Positions 20,670 through 30,975 are shown, counted from the first letter of the stretch. The stretch is DNA of 64,000 nt from Dryomyza anilis (GCA_951804985.1 OX638130.1:107334040-107398039); one strand, 5' to 3'. Notes: generated by a model not told the origin, from the sequence alone. Made by a program: numbers and translations.

Positions 20670-21355
20670 TGCTGTCTTGCTGTCTTGCTGTCTTGCTGTC
20701 TTGCTGTCCGAATACAGAATAACTTGAGAAATACTGATCAGAATGCGATGAAATTTCGTCTCAATATATTTTAGCCAAAAGTAGGAACTGAGTTTGAAAA
20801 TGAGCAAAATCGGTCAACGGACACGCCCACCTCCCATACAAGTCACTTTTATATAACTCTTTCGAAACTAATATTTCGAAAAGTATTCAAGGTATAGTTA
20901 TAAAATTTAAAACGTATTGTTAGAATTTACCTAAAAATATGTGGTCCAAAAATGGGCGTGATCCGCCCACTTTTTTTTTCATTATTTCCCGGGTTTTCAT
21001 AGTGGAAATTTGATCCGTAAATTATTAAAATCAAATCTATGAAATATTAGCCTTTCAAAATTTTAAATATAGGCGTGGTCCGCCCAATTATATTTTTCAA
21101 TTTTTTATTAGTTGTTTATACTTTTATATAAATTTTTTAATTTATGGGGATATAAGACGTAAATTTCTGATATATGAATAATATTCTGAGGTTCAGCATA
21201 ATTAAAAATTTAAAATTAAGGTATACAATTAAATATTCCTCATTAATATCTCCACCAAAGGTGTAGGGTATTCCATAGTCGGGCCCGACCGACTATAAAA
21301 ATCCGCCCCATGTGACCGAACTTACCCATGTGACCTAACTTTCCCAACTCGTTTT
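20484..21355 (+). mobile_element. mini-me-type element, full length, subfamily 1
   Basis: It starts TTATACCCTACACCTATGAG and ends CTAACTTTCCCAACTCGTTT. Conserved parts in order: GTAACGCCCCTTAGGAGGCG, core TATATATTCTTGATCAGCAT, a GTCY microsatellite, CGGACACGCCCACCTCCCAT, several GGGCGTGATCCGCCCA/GGCGTGGTCCGCCCA segments, the palindromic AGTCGGGCCCGACCGACT, and CCATGTGACC repeats near the end. The ATTCTTGATCAGCATCAC core and GTCY array are the hallmarks of dipteran mini-me elements (established knowledge). It encodes nothing. Confidence 0.85.
20617..20709 (+). repeat. (GTCY)n microsatellite with TTGCTGTC 8-mer expansion
   Basis: A GTCT/GTCC tract is followed by five tandem TTGCTGTC units. Other subfamily-1 copies have one (61.6 kb, 24.9 kb) or two (30.2 kb) such 8-mers. 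The S-V-C-L open frames across this tract are artefacts of a repeat unit without stops. Confidence 0.95.
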
Positions 21356-22274
21356 ATATTAACTTTTATTATATTAAAATGTTATTTTTAAGAAATCTAA
21401 CTCATATGTAAAAATTTTACACTTTTCGATACTAAAGTTAGTAACCACTCTTTTTATGTGTAGCGTGTGCACTGTTCAAAAATGTTGCTGTAAATAATGC
21501 GCATTGCAAATGAGTTGCTCGAGTGGGCGTCGAATATTGTATGAAATAAAATTTATAAAATATATTTATTATAATTTTTTTTTTTTGATTTATTCTAAAA
21601 ATGAAATGGAATGTTTAAAAATGACATGAACAGCAGCTGGCTGTATGAATCACTTTTGTTATCGCTTGAAAATTTGATTTTTTTTTAAACAAAATGTTAT
21701 TCCCAGCAAACAACATTAGATTATTTATGTAGAAGCCACAATTTTATGTTGTTTTGTTTTAAATTCATTTTAGTTGCTTTGAATTGTATTGTTTGAGACG
21801 CACGTGCGCAGTAGACCACAACACCAGCAACAACAATAACAAATCCTCAATGTCACTTACACTTGATTAATATGCTTTACAACAGCAACAACTATATTTA
21901 CAACATTAACTGAACTTCTAAAAACCACAAAAACCTAATGAAAAAAAAACTCAAAGGACTTCCTTAATTGTTTTGTATTTGTATTTTAAATGGCACCCAT
22001 TAGTTGAAGTTTTAAATGTAGATTATAAGACAAAAATGAGAAATACTGACAATAAAAAAAAACGGATAATGTCATAAATTTGTCAATTGAATGTTGAAAA
22101 AAATGAAAAACCACAGATAAATAAATTTTATCGAAACATTTAAAAGGAAATGTGATCTTTTCAAAGTTCTAAAGTTAGAAAATCTAAAAAAAACTATGAT
22201 AAAACAAACCACGCTATTCTGGCACGAGTCAAAAACTCAATTTGATAATAATAGTGCGCTTAGTCACAATTTCG
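21356..22274. other. Apparently unique DNA, no supported gene
   Basis: A+T-rich with a GC-richer patch at 21440-21530 (ATGCGCATTGCAAATGAG, GTGGGCGTCGAAT) and CAACA-type repeats at 21810-21905. No open frame of note. Confidence 0.45.
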
Positions 22275-22662
22275 TAATCTGTTAATTTCGTATTTTGTCA
22301 ATTTCGTATTCTGTCAATTTAGTATTATGTGTTCAATTGATATCGGTGTTTTTTTTTTTATTAAAAAGTAGTCCTAAATTTTAATACACTCAAAATAATT
22401 TCTAGGACATTTAACGAAATATTTTTTCGTAATTTTTAATTTCGTAAAATACACGAATAATTCGTAGTAATCTGTTAATTTCGTATTTTGTGAATTTCGT
22501 ATTCTGTAAATTTAGTATTATGTGTTCCTGATCGAAAAGGAAATGACAATTATTAAAAGTAGTCCTACATTTTAATACACTCAAAATAATTTCTAGGACA
22601 TTTTACGAAATATTTTTTCGTAATTTTGAATTTCGTAAAATACACGAATAATTCGTAGTAAG
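22265..22662 (+). repeat. Tandem duplication, period about 193 bp
   Basis: TAATCTGTTAATTTCGTATT starts at 22275 and 22468. Each copy continues with TTAGTATTATGTGTTC, AAAAGTAGTCCTA, AATTTCTAGGACATTT, ACGAAATATTTTTTCGTAAT and a CACGAATAATTCGTAGTA end. Within each unit TTTCGTATTNTGT words recur several times and ACGAAATATTTTTTCGT forms a short palindrome. Confidence 0.9.
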
Positions 22663-22889
22663 TATACACGAAAAATTTACTGTTATAACTATAATTCACA
22701 ATTCATTAAAATACATATTCCAATTTACCAAAACACGGACGAAAAAAAACTTCTAAAACTCGAGATAAATTTAGATCGAATGAAAAATAGTAGCATTTGC
22801 CGAATATCAATAAAATACTACTAAAATATTAGAATTTATTATCTGAATATTAAGAAAGCACTTATTTGTCAAAAATGTAAACAAGCTTT

Positions 22890-23550
22890 ATTCTTCTGGA
22901 TTTTGAGAAGTTAATTTATTGATAATTAAAAATTAAAAATCACGCAAGAATGTTGCTGTATTCTTCACAAAAAACACGTGTTCATGTACATATCTATTGT
23001 TGTTTTCATCGATCTTTCTTAGTCTGTAATATACGCCGTATGCTTCTGCATCTCTTTGGTGGTGTGTGACTGCCTGTCCGTTGAAAGTAACTAAGACTAT
23101 TTTTTCTAGATATTAAAACATTATGTTCTTAGGTATTAAATAGTAACTAAGTACAATTTGTCTTGATATACAGAAGTTTTTTTTTCTTTTGTATATGAAA
23201 ATATTGAAAAAAAACTAATTTTCCTACGATTTAGTTCGTAAACCTTTTTTTATGAAATCGCGCATAAATAATAAATTGATTTCATTCCATTGTCTATATC
23301 TATTAACTATAAAAATATAATACACTATACAATGCTTATGGGTAACGTGCAGAAGGTTTATATATCAACCAATAGTAGAGGCACTTAGTTACTTTTTTGA
23401 TACCTAAGAAATTAATATCTGCATATCAAGAATAATTCCACCTAGTTACTTTTTTGACAACTCAGAAAATATGTTTCTTAAAATTAAGAATTCTACCGTT
23501 TAACTGTATATCACTCCGTATATTTTTTTCCACCCGGTTTTTCACCAAAC
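22890..23550. repeat. Dispersed repeat shared with 43725-44010
   Basis: Two facing blocks share words with 43.7-44.0 kb. The left block (22890-23175) has TTCTTCTGGATTTT, TCTGTAATATACGCCGTATG and AAAGTAACTAAG; the right block (23370-23545) has CTTAGTTACTTTTTTGATAC, CTAAGAAATTAATA and GTATATCACTCCGTATA. The blocks are inverted relative to each other, suggesting a DNA element with long subterminal inverted repeats. The ends were not resolved. Confidence 0.45.
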
Positions 23551-23749
23551 TAAAAACTGAAACCAAAAATAAACCAAAATTAAAACCTTTAATTTATATT
23601 TTTTTGCGTAACCACCGCATACATATTTTTCCTGTACTTGTCTCATAAACATTTCAAACGCATTATATAACTTGAATACAACAAAATATACCTAGCAGTC
23701 TTTTAAATTCTTAGAAATATGTAATTAATATATTATAAAACATAAAATG

Positions 23750-24025
23750 CAAAAAAGATATAAAAACAAATGTTTTTGTTGTTGTTGTTTCTGTTGTAGC
23801 CATTTTTATTGTAATAGCTTTTTGAAGCTCACATCACAACACTTTAACAAAGACACCTTTTGGCAACAATGGCTGCATAAAGAACAACAACAACAACAAC
23901 CACATTTTCTCACCGGCAAAATACTACAACTCTACTAAGCAAACCGTCTATGGTTGTAATATTACATGTTGTTGTTGTTGTTAATGTAGTTTTACCATTG
24001 TTGTTGTTGTTGCTGGCAAAACAAT
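23750..24025. repeat. (TTG)n and (CAA)n microsatellite cluster
   Basis: TTGTTGTTGTTG tracts at about 23775, 23970 and 24000 and a CAACAACAACAACAAC tract at 23886 lie within 250 bases. Such triplets are common in dipteran introns. The short translated frame through them has no recognisable domain. Confidence 0.8.
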
Positions 24026-24499
24026 GCCAAAGGCTTGTTGTATAAGACCACAAGTTGAATGGAACAAAAAAAAAAGAAATTCAATTTAAAATTGAAATCG
24101 TTCTATGGTCATGGTAACATGAACGTGCGCCACAGTCAAGGTGTTATTCTCACCCATGTTTTATTTTATTTTGTTTTTTTTTTGTATTTTGTTTTTGCTA
24201 CTGTAGATAAAATGGTCAGGGTCGTATATTTTAGGTTTTTCAAGTTTAGAATTTTTTTTAAGTAATTTAAAAAAAAAATAATTTAAAATATTTATATATT
24301 ATAATTTTGATATGTTTCAGAATTCGTAGGATTTGAAGTAAATAATAATTTAAATTTTCAACTTTAGAAAATACTAATTTTTGAGAAAATAATAATGTTG
24401 AATTAGTAAAAAATAATAAATCAAATTTATTTTCATCACAAAAAAATAACAAAAGACTTAGCACACAAACTTGGTTATAAAGTCGGAATGGATTTCAAC
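24026..24499. other. A+T-rich DNA, no gene seen
   Basis: Poly-A/T tracts; nothing recognised. Confidence 0.5.
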
Positions 24500-24682
24500 T
24501 AAACTTTAAATTTGGATTTTACTCATCATACTTAATCTCACCACACCAAATTCACCACACCGAAACTAACCAAATCAAAATTCACCACATCAAAACTAAA
24601 AATGATTCCTCTAATCGGTTTCGTTAAGATTTGGAATATATATCCTAAAGACCCTAAATAAGATCACTGTATTCGTCGGTTA

Positions 24683-24745
24683 TAATAATAGTTTGGCGCT
24701 ACAATCCTGTATAGAACTTCGGCCGGGCTTGAAGAATTTTTATTT
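24683..24745 (-). mobile_element. SINE tail fragment
   Basis: Minus-strand 3' end of the tRNA-derived SINE (TATTATTAT tail, GCGCCAAAC, GTTCTATACAGGATTG, CGGCCGAAG). It stops after about 60 bases and is followed by unrelated sequence, then a mini-me copy. It directly abuts the left copy of the 11-bp direct repeat. Confidence 0.8.
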
Positions 24746-24762
24746 TCTGTGATAGAAACATT

Positions 24763-25112
24763 TTTTATACCCTACACCTATGAGGTACAGGGTATATTAA
24801 CTTTGTGCATATATTGTAACGCCCCTTAGGAGGCGTGTCCGGTATGGAAAAGTATATATATTCTTGATCAGCATCACCACCCGAGTCCGTTTAGCCATGT
24901 CCGTCTGTCTAGCTGTCTTGCTGTCCGTATACACGATAACTTGAGAAATACTGCTTAGAATGCGATAAAATTTCGTTTCAATACTTTTCAGCCAAAAATT
25001 AGTTTTGTCAATGTAAATGAGCCAAATTGGTCAACGGACACGCCCACCTCCCATACAAGGCACTTTTACATAACTTTTTTCGAACCAATAACTCGAAAAG
25101 TATTCAAGATAT
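24763..25112 (+). mobile_element. mini-me-type element, 3'-truncated, subfamily 1
   Basis: Identical in layout to the copy at 20484 from TTATACCCTACACCTATGAG through the GTCY tract to ACTCGAAAAGTATTCAAGAT, where it stops and a SINE begins. The GTCY tract is short (a single TTGCTGTC). Confidence 0.85.
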
Positions 25113-25415
25113 AACATAATAGTTTGGCACTACAGTCCTATAAGAACTTCGGCCGAGCTCTCTCACCATTTTGAGCTGTGCGTGTTATTTTTGTACTCAA
25201 AGTGGTTGGACCTACAGTTTATTGCCGAATCCGAACGGCGGGTGAGAGCTTTTCATAGGCAATGTTTTACTCTCGTAGGTTTGCCATTTACTGACGAGAG
25301 GTAGCGCGGTATAGAAAAATGTTTCTATGAAAAGATGTTGTTAGCCCCAGTCCTGACTTGAACCGGGGACCTTTCGGCTCGCAGTCCAACGCACTAACCA
25401 CTGAGCTACCGCGGT
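25113..25415 (-). mobile_element. tRNA-derived SINE, full length
   Basis: Complete minus-strand copy. Its head, ending CTGAGCTACCGCGG on the plus strand, abuts the right copy of the 11-bp direct repeat; its tail (ATAATAGTTTGGCACTACAG on the plus strand) abuts the truncated mini-me. The B-box region is GGTTCAAGTCAGGACTGGGG on the coding strand. Confidence 0.93.
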
Positions 25416-25801
25416 TTCGTCGGTTACGTCCACTTTTACGACCATTTTTAATAACAGTGTAAGTTTCAGATTCAATGCAAAATTGATGAACGTATTTTTC
25501 TGAAAATTTGGCCAAAGTGGACTGGCATCTCCCATACACCAAAAATAAAAAATGCTGACTACACTAAACTCATTACACTAAAATTTACCATATCAAAATT
25601 CACAAAACCAAAACTAAATTTCAAACCTCTGCACTAAATTCCTTAAAATTTTAAATATATATCGTAGAAACCAAGGAAATGTTAACAAACTTAATCAAAT
25701 TTGCCAAAATAAATACTATAAATATTCTTTATATTAATTAAATCACTTCATTTCCTTGCATTCACAAAATTTTTGCACGAGACGTGCACGGGTCCAGCTA
25801 G

Positions 25802-27084
25802 TTATATAAAAACAAAAAATGAATGTAATTGATAGTAAATTGTGTAACTGATATGGCATAAATATATTTAGTTGGGGGTTACAAACGAATGTTATTTTTT
25901 ATGATAATATTGGCAGCCAAAATATTCAACTCTTTACAGACAATGATTTATTATACAATTATTCACAGGCAAATTCTTTTCAAGAACAAAGATGGTACCA
26001 ACTATCTCTAAAAAAAATAGTCTTTGAAATTCCTTTCAATAATCACCTCTGCCTCCGAAATAATCACTGGTAACATCTGTATTGAAAAGAAAGAAACTCG
26101 AAAAGTATTGAATCTGAAAATGATTTGTCACTGAAGTGAATTGTCTCCGAAAGTAGACATTACTAGAAATAATTGTCTCTAAAAAAATCAATAATTGTTC
26201 GTTTTTAAAGCACCTACACGCTGCAAAAAAAAGGGCTCTCCCAAACATAACATTAACATGTATGTTTGGAATTTTATGTAAGCATAATATATAATTGACT
26301 GATAAATCATTTGTAAACAGGGTTGTATTGAGGCTTGAACCGTGTTTTAATGAGCTCTGACTTACATTATATTATCACGGAAACATTTTAATGTTGCCCC
26401 TTTCAAATAGTGTATGTTCTAATGGAACCATAATATTTACTACATCCAAACAAAATAAAGATTTGAACCGAAATATAAATATGTTCAAATTAAAACATAA
26501 ATATATTCAAATTAAAACATGATTTTGAACGACCTGAATATAAATATGTTTGCAGTGAAACATATCAGTTGTTTCAGTACAAGTACATATTTAAGTACAG
26601 AAACATATTTAAATATTTTTGGAAAAAAAAATCCTGAAAATAAAATAAAATGTTTTTTTTTATTTATTTTTATTAAAAATCTTTAAACGTGCAGAGTGGA
26701 AAATTATAATAAGAGAATTCATATACAAATTTTTAAATGTATAAATAAATAATTCGTTTAAAACTACAAGTACAAGTGACAGCATCAATGAATGCATAAT
26801 TGCACCAGCAGACGCTACACCAGACGATCCAGGCTCGCTTTATATTTGGTACAGTTCATCTCAGTACAGCACATATCGTAGGCAAGGAATTTACGGAGGC
26901 TTTTGTAAAAAAAAAACATGCCAAATTCTGTTTGAAAATCGAAACACTGATTTTTATTTGTGGTTTTTTCACATTCGTTTCAGAAATTATATACTGCACT
27001 ATATTATACTCTGTTACTATTAGTACTTTTTATAACACAATTTATATATTTATTTAATTTACAAATAACAAAATTATTACCGAC
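25802..27084. other. No supported gene; degenerate repeats
   Basis: From about 26080 to 26190 there are AATTGTCTCCGAAAG-type units; from 26440 to 26610 AAATATGTTCAAATTAAAACAT words recur. Both are degenerate. A possible coding fragment at 26749-26906 is listed separately. Confidence 0.45.
26749..26906 (+). other. Possible exon-like open segment
   Basis: One + frame is open from about 26749 to 27027. Its central part at 26790-26900 reads with protein-like composition (IIAPADATPDDPGSLYIWY, then SSSQYSTYRRQGIYGGF), and the local base composition is GC-richer than the flanks. There is no good initiator, and a donor-like GTAAAA follows at about 26906. A second overlapping frame is also open, which weakens the case. 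I do not recognise a family. Confidence 0.2.
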
Positions 27085-27165
27085 GCGAACACGTTTTCTC
27101 AACGAACAACAAAAGACACGTACGCAGAATATGCCGATCAACGAGTGTCAACTGTATATACAAGA
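27085..27165 (+). repeat. Dispersed motif copy 1 (GTACGCAGAA...CAACGAGTG)
   Basis: Shares the order ACA/GACACGTACGCAGAA, TGCCGATCAACGAGTGTCAACT, TATACAAGAA with copies at 27960-28040 and 28095-28165. The mini-me copy at 27171 lies between copy 1 and the others. Confidence 0.5.
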
Positions 27166-27170
27166 ATTAA

Positions 27171-27928
27171 TTATACCCTACACTAAGAGTGAAAGGGTAT
27201 ATTCAGTTTGGTACGCCGTTTGTAACACCCAGAAGAAAGCATCTCCGGTATGGAAAAGTATATATATTCTTGATCAGCATGACCTCCTGAGTCGATTTAG
27301 CGATGTCCGTCTGTCCGTCTGTCTGTCCGTCTGTCTGTCTGTCCGTCTGTCTGTCCGTCTGTCTGTCCGTCTGTCTGTCTGTCTGTCTGTCTGTTGAAAT
27401 CCCTAAGACTTTTAAAATTGAAGAGCTAGATAAATGAAACTTATAACTTAGATTACTAATATACCTACGCTGTATGTGCGAAAAAATTGGCGAGATCGGT
27501 CCATGGTGACCTATGATCCGACCACTTATGTTCAAATACCACATATAAAATGTACATATAAAGATCAATTTTTATGTATACGTGCTTAGGTAAACTTTGT
27601 TGGTCAAATATATATTGACATCATGCTCCAATACATGATAATAATGTTTTCCGGCGAAAAGACTTGTGGTTCACAAAAAAAAAAATCGAAATTCGGTACA
27701 CCTACCCATTTGTAAATATGGGTATCAAATGAATGGAAATTCTTCAGCGATTGAATGTTTGTAGTTATTTTCAGGATTCGTATACCCTAGTGACCTATAT
27801 ATCACTTTGAATGGTAACCACACATATGTGTAGGGTATTTATAGTCGGCTTAGACCGACTATAATTTTGATAATCCTACACCTACTTTAAAATTTCCCAT
27901 GTGATCTAACCTTCCCAACTGGTTTTTT
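27171..27928 (+). mobile_element. mini-me-type element, full length, subfamily 2
   Basis: Starts TTATACCCTACACTAAGAGT and ends TAACCTTCCCAACTGGTTTT. It shares the TATATATTCTTGATCAGCAT core and GTCY array with subfamily 1 but differs in the leader (CAGTTTGGTACGCC, CCAGAAGAAAGCATCTCC), in the middle and in the terminal palindrome (TAGTCGGCTTAGACCGACTA in place of the GGGCCC version). Its closest relative in the window is the minus-strand copy at 35111-35841. Confidence 0.87.
27305..27396 (+). repeat. (GTCY)n microsatellite
   Basis: Mixed GTCT/GTCC units without the TTGCTGTC 8-mers of subfamily 1. Open frames through it are artefacts. Confidence 0.95.
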
Positions 27929-27959
27929 GTTTGTTTTCAAACATCAGTATATTTAAAAT

Positions 27960-28165
27960 GACCCTAATCATACTTCAACAGAGACGTATGTAGAAAATTC
28001 TGCTCAACGAGTGCCAACTTCGTATACAAGAAGAATGTTGCAAGAATACATTTATTTAAATCCAATTTCTTTTTTGTTTGTTTTTAAACATCAATATGTT
28101 CAAACGATGGCAAAAGATGGCGTAGGTAGAAAATGCTGCACAACGTTGCCAACTTCGTCAGTCGA
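27960..28165 (+). repeat. Dispersed motif copies 2 and 3
   Basis: Two adjacent copies of the 27085-27165 motif: GACGTATGTAGAAAATTCTG with CAACGAGTGCCAACTTCG, and GGCGTAGGTAGAAAATGCTG with CAACGTTGCCAACTTCG, each preceded by a TTTTTGTTTGTTTT tract and followed or preceded by AAACATCA. Family unknown. Confidence 0.5.
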
Positions 28166-28569
28166 TAAATTATCGATTTAAGACGAGCGTGGCGAACATA
28201 CGTTGTATTTAGATTTGATTAGCATTTTCTGTGTCTCGAAACATAGTTTTAACCAAGTAAATTGCCAAGAAACAGTTTATTCAAATGCAATTAAAATTTT
28301 ATGTTGGCATTGTAACATATTTATGGTAAATTTGACAGATTCTGCTGGACAATATAATAATGTTTACACGTGAACAAAAATAAATTCAATTTCGATTATA
28401 ATTTAATTACACTTCATTCCTAATACATGTATGGTAATTTCGTATTACTTTTTAATTACATTCAAACATATTCAAATAAATCTTTTCTATCCATATTTCG
28501 ATTGGCATCATTATTTAAAAATAATTTTTAAATAAATTTTCGAATTTTTGTTATTTGAAGGAAAAATGT
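28166..28569. other. A+T-rich DNA, no gene seen
   Basis: Nothing recognised. Confidence 0.45.
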
Positions 28570-29160
28570 TAGGCAAATTATTTTGAAAAATTGCTGCCAA
28601 TCGATATATACTTTAAAAACGAACAATTACATCACTATTTCATCTTGTACCTTTAAAAAGTTATCGCTTGCAAGTAGCAAAATTCGAAAAATTGAAATTC
28701 TTGCCATGCCAAAAGGGCAAATCTTTTCGTTTTTTTACCATAACTTTTTATTGCTACAAGATAAAATAGTAGTGTAAAGCAAATAATTGTTTGTTATAAA
28801 TCACCTATCGCTTGGCATATTATTTAAAAACATTGTTTGTTAATTTTTGTAATTTTAAAGAAAATTATTTTAAAAAAATGACGCCAATCGAAAGATGCCT
28901 TTAAAAAAAACAATCTATGCCTTCGTACCATTATTTTAATTTATACCAGTAAAAAGTTATGGCAAAAAAACGAATAGATTAGCCCTTTCGGCATAACAAG
29001 ATTTTCTATTTTTTTTCAAATTCGCCATTTTGCTTTTGTGACTAGAAATATCCAACAAAACCATACATTAGTTTGGCACAGTATACTTGAGGAAAAACTA
29101 CATTAAAAATGTAAAAAAAACAAATGTCAAAAATTGCACATTCACCCCTTTGGCGTTATA
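28570..29160. repeat. Alternating inverted-module array, locus 1
   Basis: A module of about 110-125 bp occurs three times with alternating orientation: + at about 28590-28695, - at about 28705-28830 and + at about 28880-29000. Diagnostic words are GCCAATCGATA, TTTAAAAACGAACAAT, CATCACTATTTCATCTTG, AAAAAGTTAT and CCAAAAGGGCA. The right flank (29070-29165) has TGGCACAGTATACTTGAGGA, AAAACTACATTAAAA and CACATTCACCCCTTTGG, and matches the right flank of the array at 41455-42175. No coding sequence. Confidence 0.75.
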
Positions 29161-29577
29161 GTGACGATTTTATCGGTAAAGAATTGTCTTTTGAAAGTCT
29201 TTGAAAATAACGTTATCTGTAAAGAATTGTCTCTGGAAAAAGTTATCTGAAAATAATTGCTGTAGGAAGAATTGTCTCTGGAAAGAATATTTTCCGATAT
29301 GAATAGTTTTTGAAATGCAATTTCTCTAAAAAGTATAGTCTTTGGAAAGATTAAAAAAAAAAACTGAAAAGAATTGTTATTCCAAAGAATTGTCTCTGCA
29401 AAGAACACTCTCTAAAATAAATTGTCTTTGGAAAAAATGTGCGACTCTGTTTGAAATGATTGCTGTTTGAAATGCTTGCTGGAAAAAATTGTCTCTCGAA
29501 ATAATTTTCTCTTGAATAAAGATTAGTCTTTGGTATGAATTAATTATTAGAAAGAATTACAGTTGACAGGCATACAC
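29161..29577 (+). repeat. Degenerate AATTGTCTCTGGAAAG minisatellite
   Basis: Roughly 15-16-bp units such as AATTGTCTCTGGAAA, AATTGTCTTTTGAAAG and AATAGTTTTTGAAATG. The open frame on the minus strand is a by-product. It begins directly after the module-array flank and ends at the mini-me copy. Confidence 0.7.
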
Positions 29578-30350
29578 AAAACGAGTTGGGAAAGTTAGGT
29601 CACATGGATAAATTCGGTCACATGGGGCGGATTTTTATAGTCGGTCGGGCCCGACTATGGGAAACCCTTCACCTTTGGTGGGGATATTAACCCTCAGAAT
29701 ATTATTCATATATCAGAAATTTACGTCTTATATCCCCATAAATTAAAAAATTATATAAAGTATAAAAAAATAAAAAAAAAATTGAAAAATGTAATTGGGC
29801 GGACCACGCCTATATTTAAAATTTTGAAAGGCAAATATCTCATAGATTTGATTTTAATAATTTACGGATCAAATTTCCACTATGAAAACCCGGGAAATAA
29901 TGAAAAAAAAAAGTGGGCGATCACGCCCATTTTTTGACCACATATTTTTAGGTAAATTCTAACAATACTTTTTAAATTTTATAACTATACCTTGAATACT
30001 TTTCGAATTATTAGTCCAGAAAGAGTTATGTAAAATTGACTTGTATGGGAGGTGGGCGTGTCCGTTGACCGATTTGGCTCATTTTCAAACTCAGTTCCTA
30101 CTTTTGGCAAAAATATATTGAGACGAAATTTCATCGCATTCTGATCAGTATTTCTCAAGTTATTCTGTATTCGGACAGCAAGACAGCAAGACTGACAGAC
30201 AGACAGACGGACATGGCTAAACGGACTCGGGTAGTGATGCTGATCAAGAATATATATACTTTGCCGTAATGGACACGCCTCCTAAGGGGCGTTACAATAT
30301 ATGCACAAAGTTAGTATACCCTGTACCTCACAGGTGTAGGGTATAAAAAA
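29578..30350 (-). mobile_element. mini-me-type element, full length, subfamily 1
   Basis: Minus-strand copy from AAACGAGTTGGGAAAGTTAG to CAGGTGTAGGGTATAAAAAA, with the palindrome TCGGTCGGGCCCGACTA, GGCGGACCACGCC, GTGGGCGTGTCCGTTGACC, a short GTCY tract with two TTGCTGTC units, and the core (reversed) ATGCTGATCAAGAATATATA. The family's CAGGGTATATTAAC leader is slightly altered (GTTAGTATACCCTG). It splits an AATTGTCTC minisatellite together with the next MITE. Confidence 0.87.
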
Positions 30351-30351
30351 T

Positions 30352-30569
30352 AATCGACGTAAATATAGCAACCGATAATAATTCCATTCATTAATCAATC
30401 CAGCAATTAAATTCATTAATTTAATGAAAACATTTGCTATTTTTCATTATATAAAAGCAATTGCGTTCGCTAATATGAATATGTGTAGCAAATGTTTTCA
30501 TAAAATTAGTGAATTTCATTGCTGGATTGATTAATGAGTACAATTAATATCGGTTGCTGTATTTACGAA
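30352..30569. mobile_element. Hairpin MITE with ~85-bp inverted arms
   Basis: The left arm (30356-30443) and right arm (30485-30568) are inverted copies: both hold CGTAAATAYAGCAACCGATA, ATTAATCAATCCAGCAAT and ATGAAAACATTTGCTA. The loop is about 40 bases. It abuts the mini-me copy on its left, so target duplications cannot be judged. Confidence 0.85.
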
Positions 30570-30975
30570 GATAATTTTATTTTGTGTAGTCACTGGAAAA
30601 AATAGTCTCTGGAAATAATTTTACTGTGAAAAATGTCCAAACAAAGGTAAAAATTGGTTTCTGCAACGAGTATCTGTAAATTAATTAAAATGTAATTAAT
30701 TAATGGGAATTAATTGTGTCCGAATGAAATGGTTTCCGGAATAACTTGTGTTTGAAAATATTGTTTTTTAAAAATTTCTCAAAACGTATAGTTTTAACTA
30801 AAAAATTACTATGGAATGAATTGACTTTGAAATATAATGTAAAAAATACATTGAAAATCTGTGTTTGAAGGAATAGTAATTGGAGTGAAAAATCTTTCAA
30901 GTGAAAAAAAAACCGCAAAAATTGTCACTATAAAGAATTTTCTTTGGAAGGAATTATCTCTAGCAAAAAACATGC
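30570..30975 (+). repeat. Degenerate AATTGTCTCTGGAAAG minisatellite
   Basis: Continues the unit type of 29161-29577 (GTCTCTGGAAATAATTTTAC, AATTGTCACTATAAAG, TTTTCTTTGGAAGG) on the far side of the mini-me and MITE. The two halves were probably one array. Confidence 0.6.

Larger units (their letters stand above)
24500..25801 (+). mobile_element. Helitron-like element, split by SINE and mini-me sequence
   Basis: Host pieces at about 24500-24671 and 25427-25801 hold scattered units of the 15-bp CTCACCACACTAAAA motif (24537-24598; 25550-25612). The right end has the perfect hairpin TGCACG-AGA-CGTGCA, 13 bases before a terminal CTAG (25798-25801), followed by a T. The 5' end is not clear. A block at 24683-25415 interrupts it and is flanked by an 11-bp direct repeat, TTCGTCGGTTA (24672-24682 and 25416-25426). 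Confidence 0.7.

Noticed and set aside
20583..20807. Frames rich in S-V-C-L or T-D-R-Q at 20.6, 27.3 and 35.6 kb
   Set aside because: They are translations of (GTCY)n microsatellites in mini-me elements.
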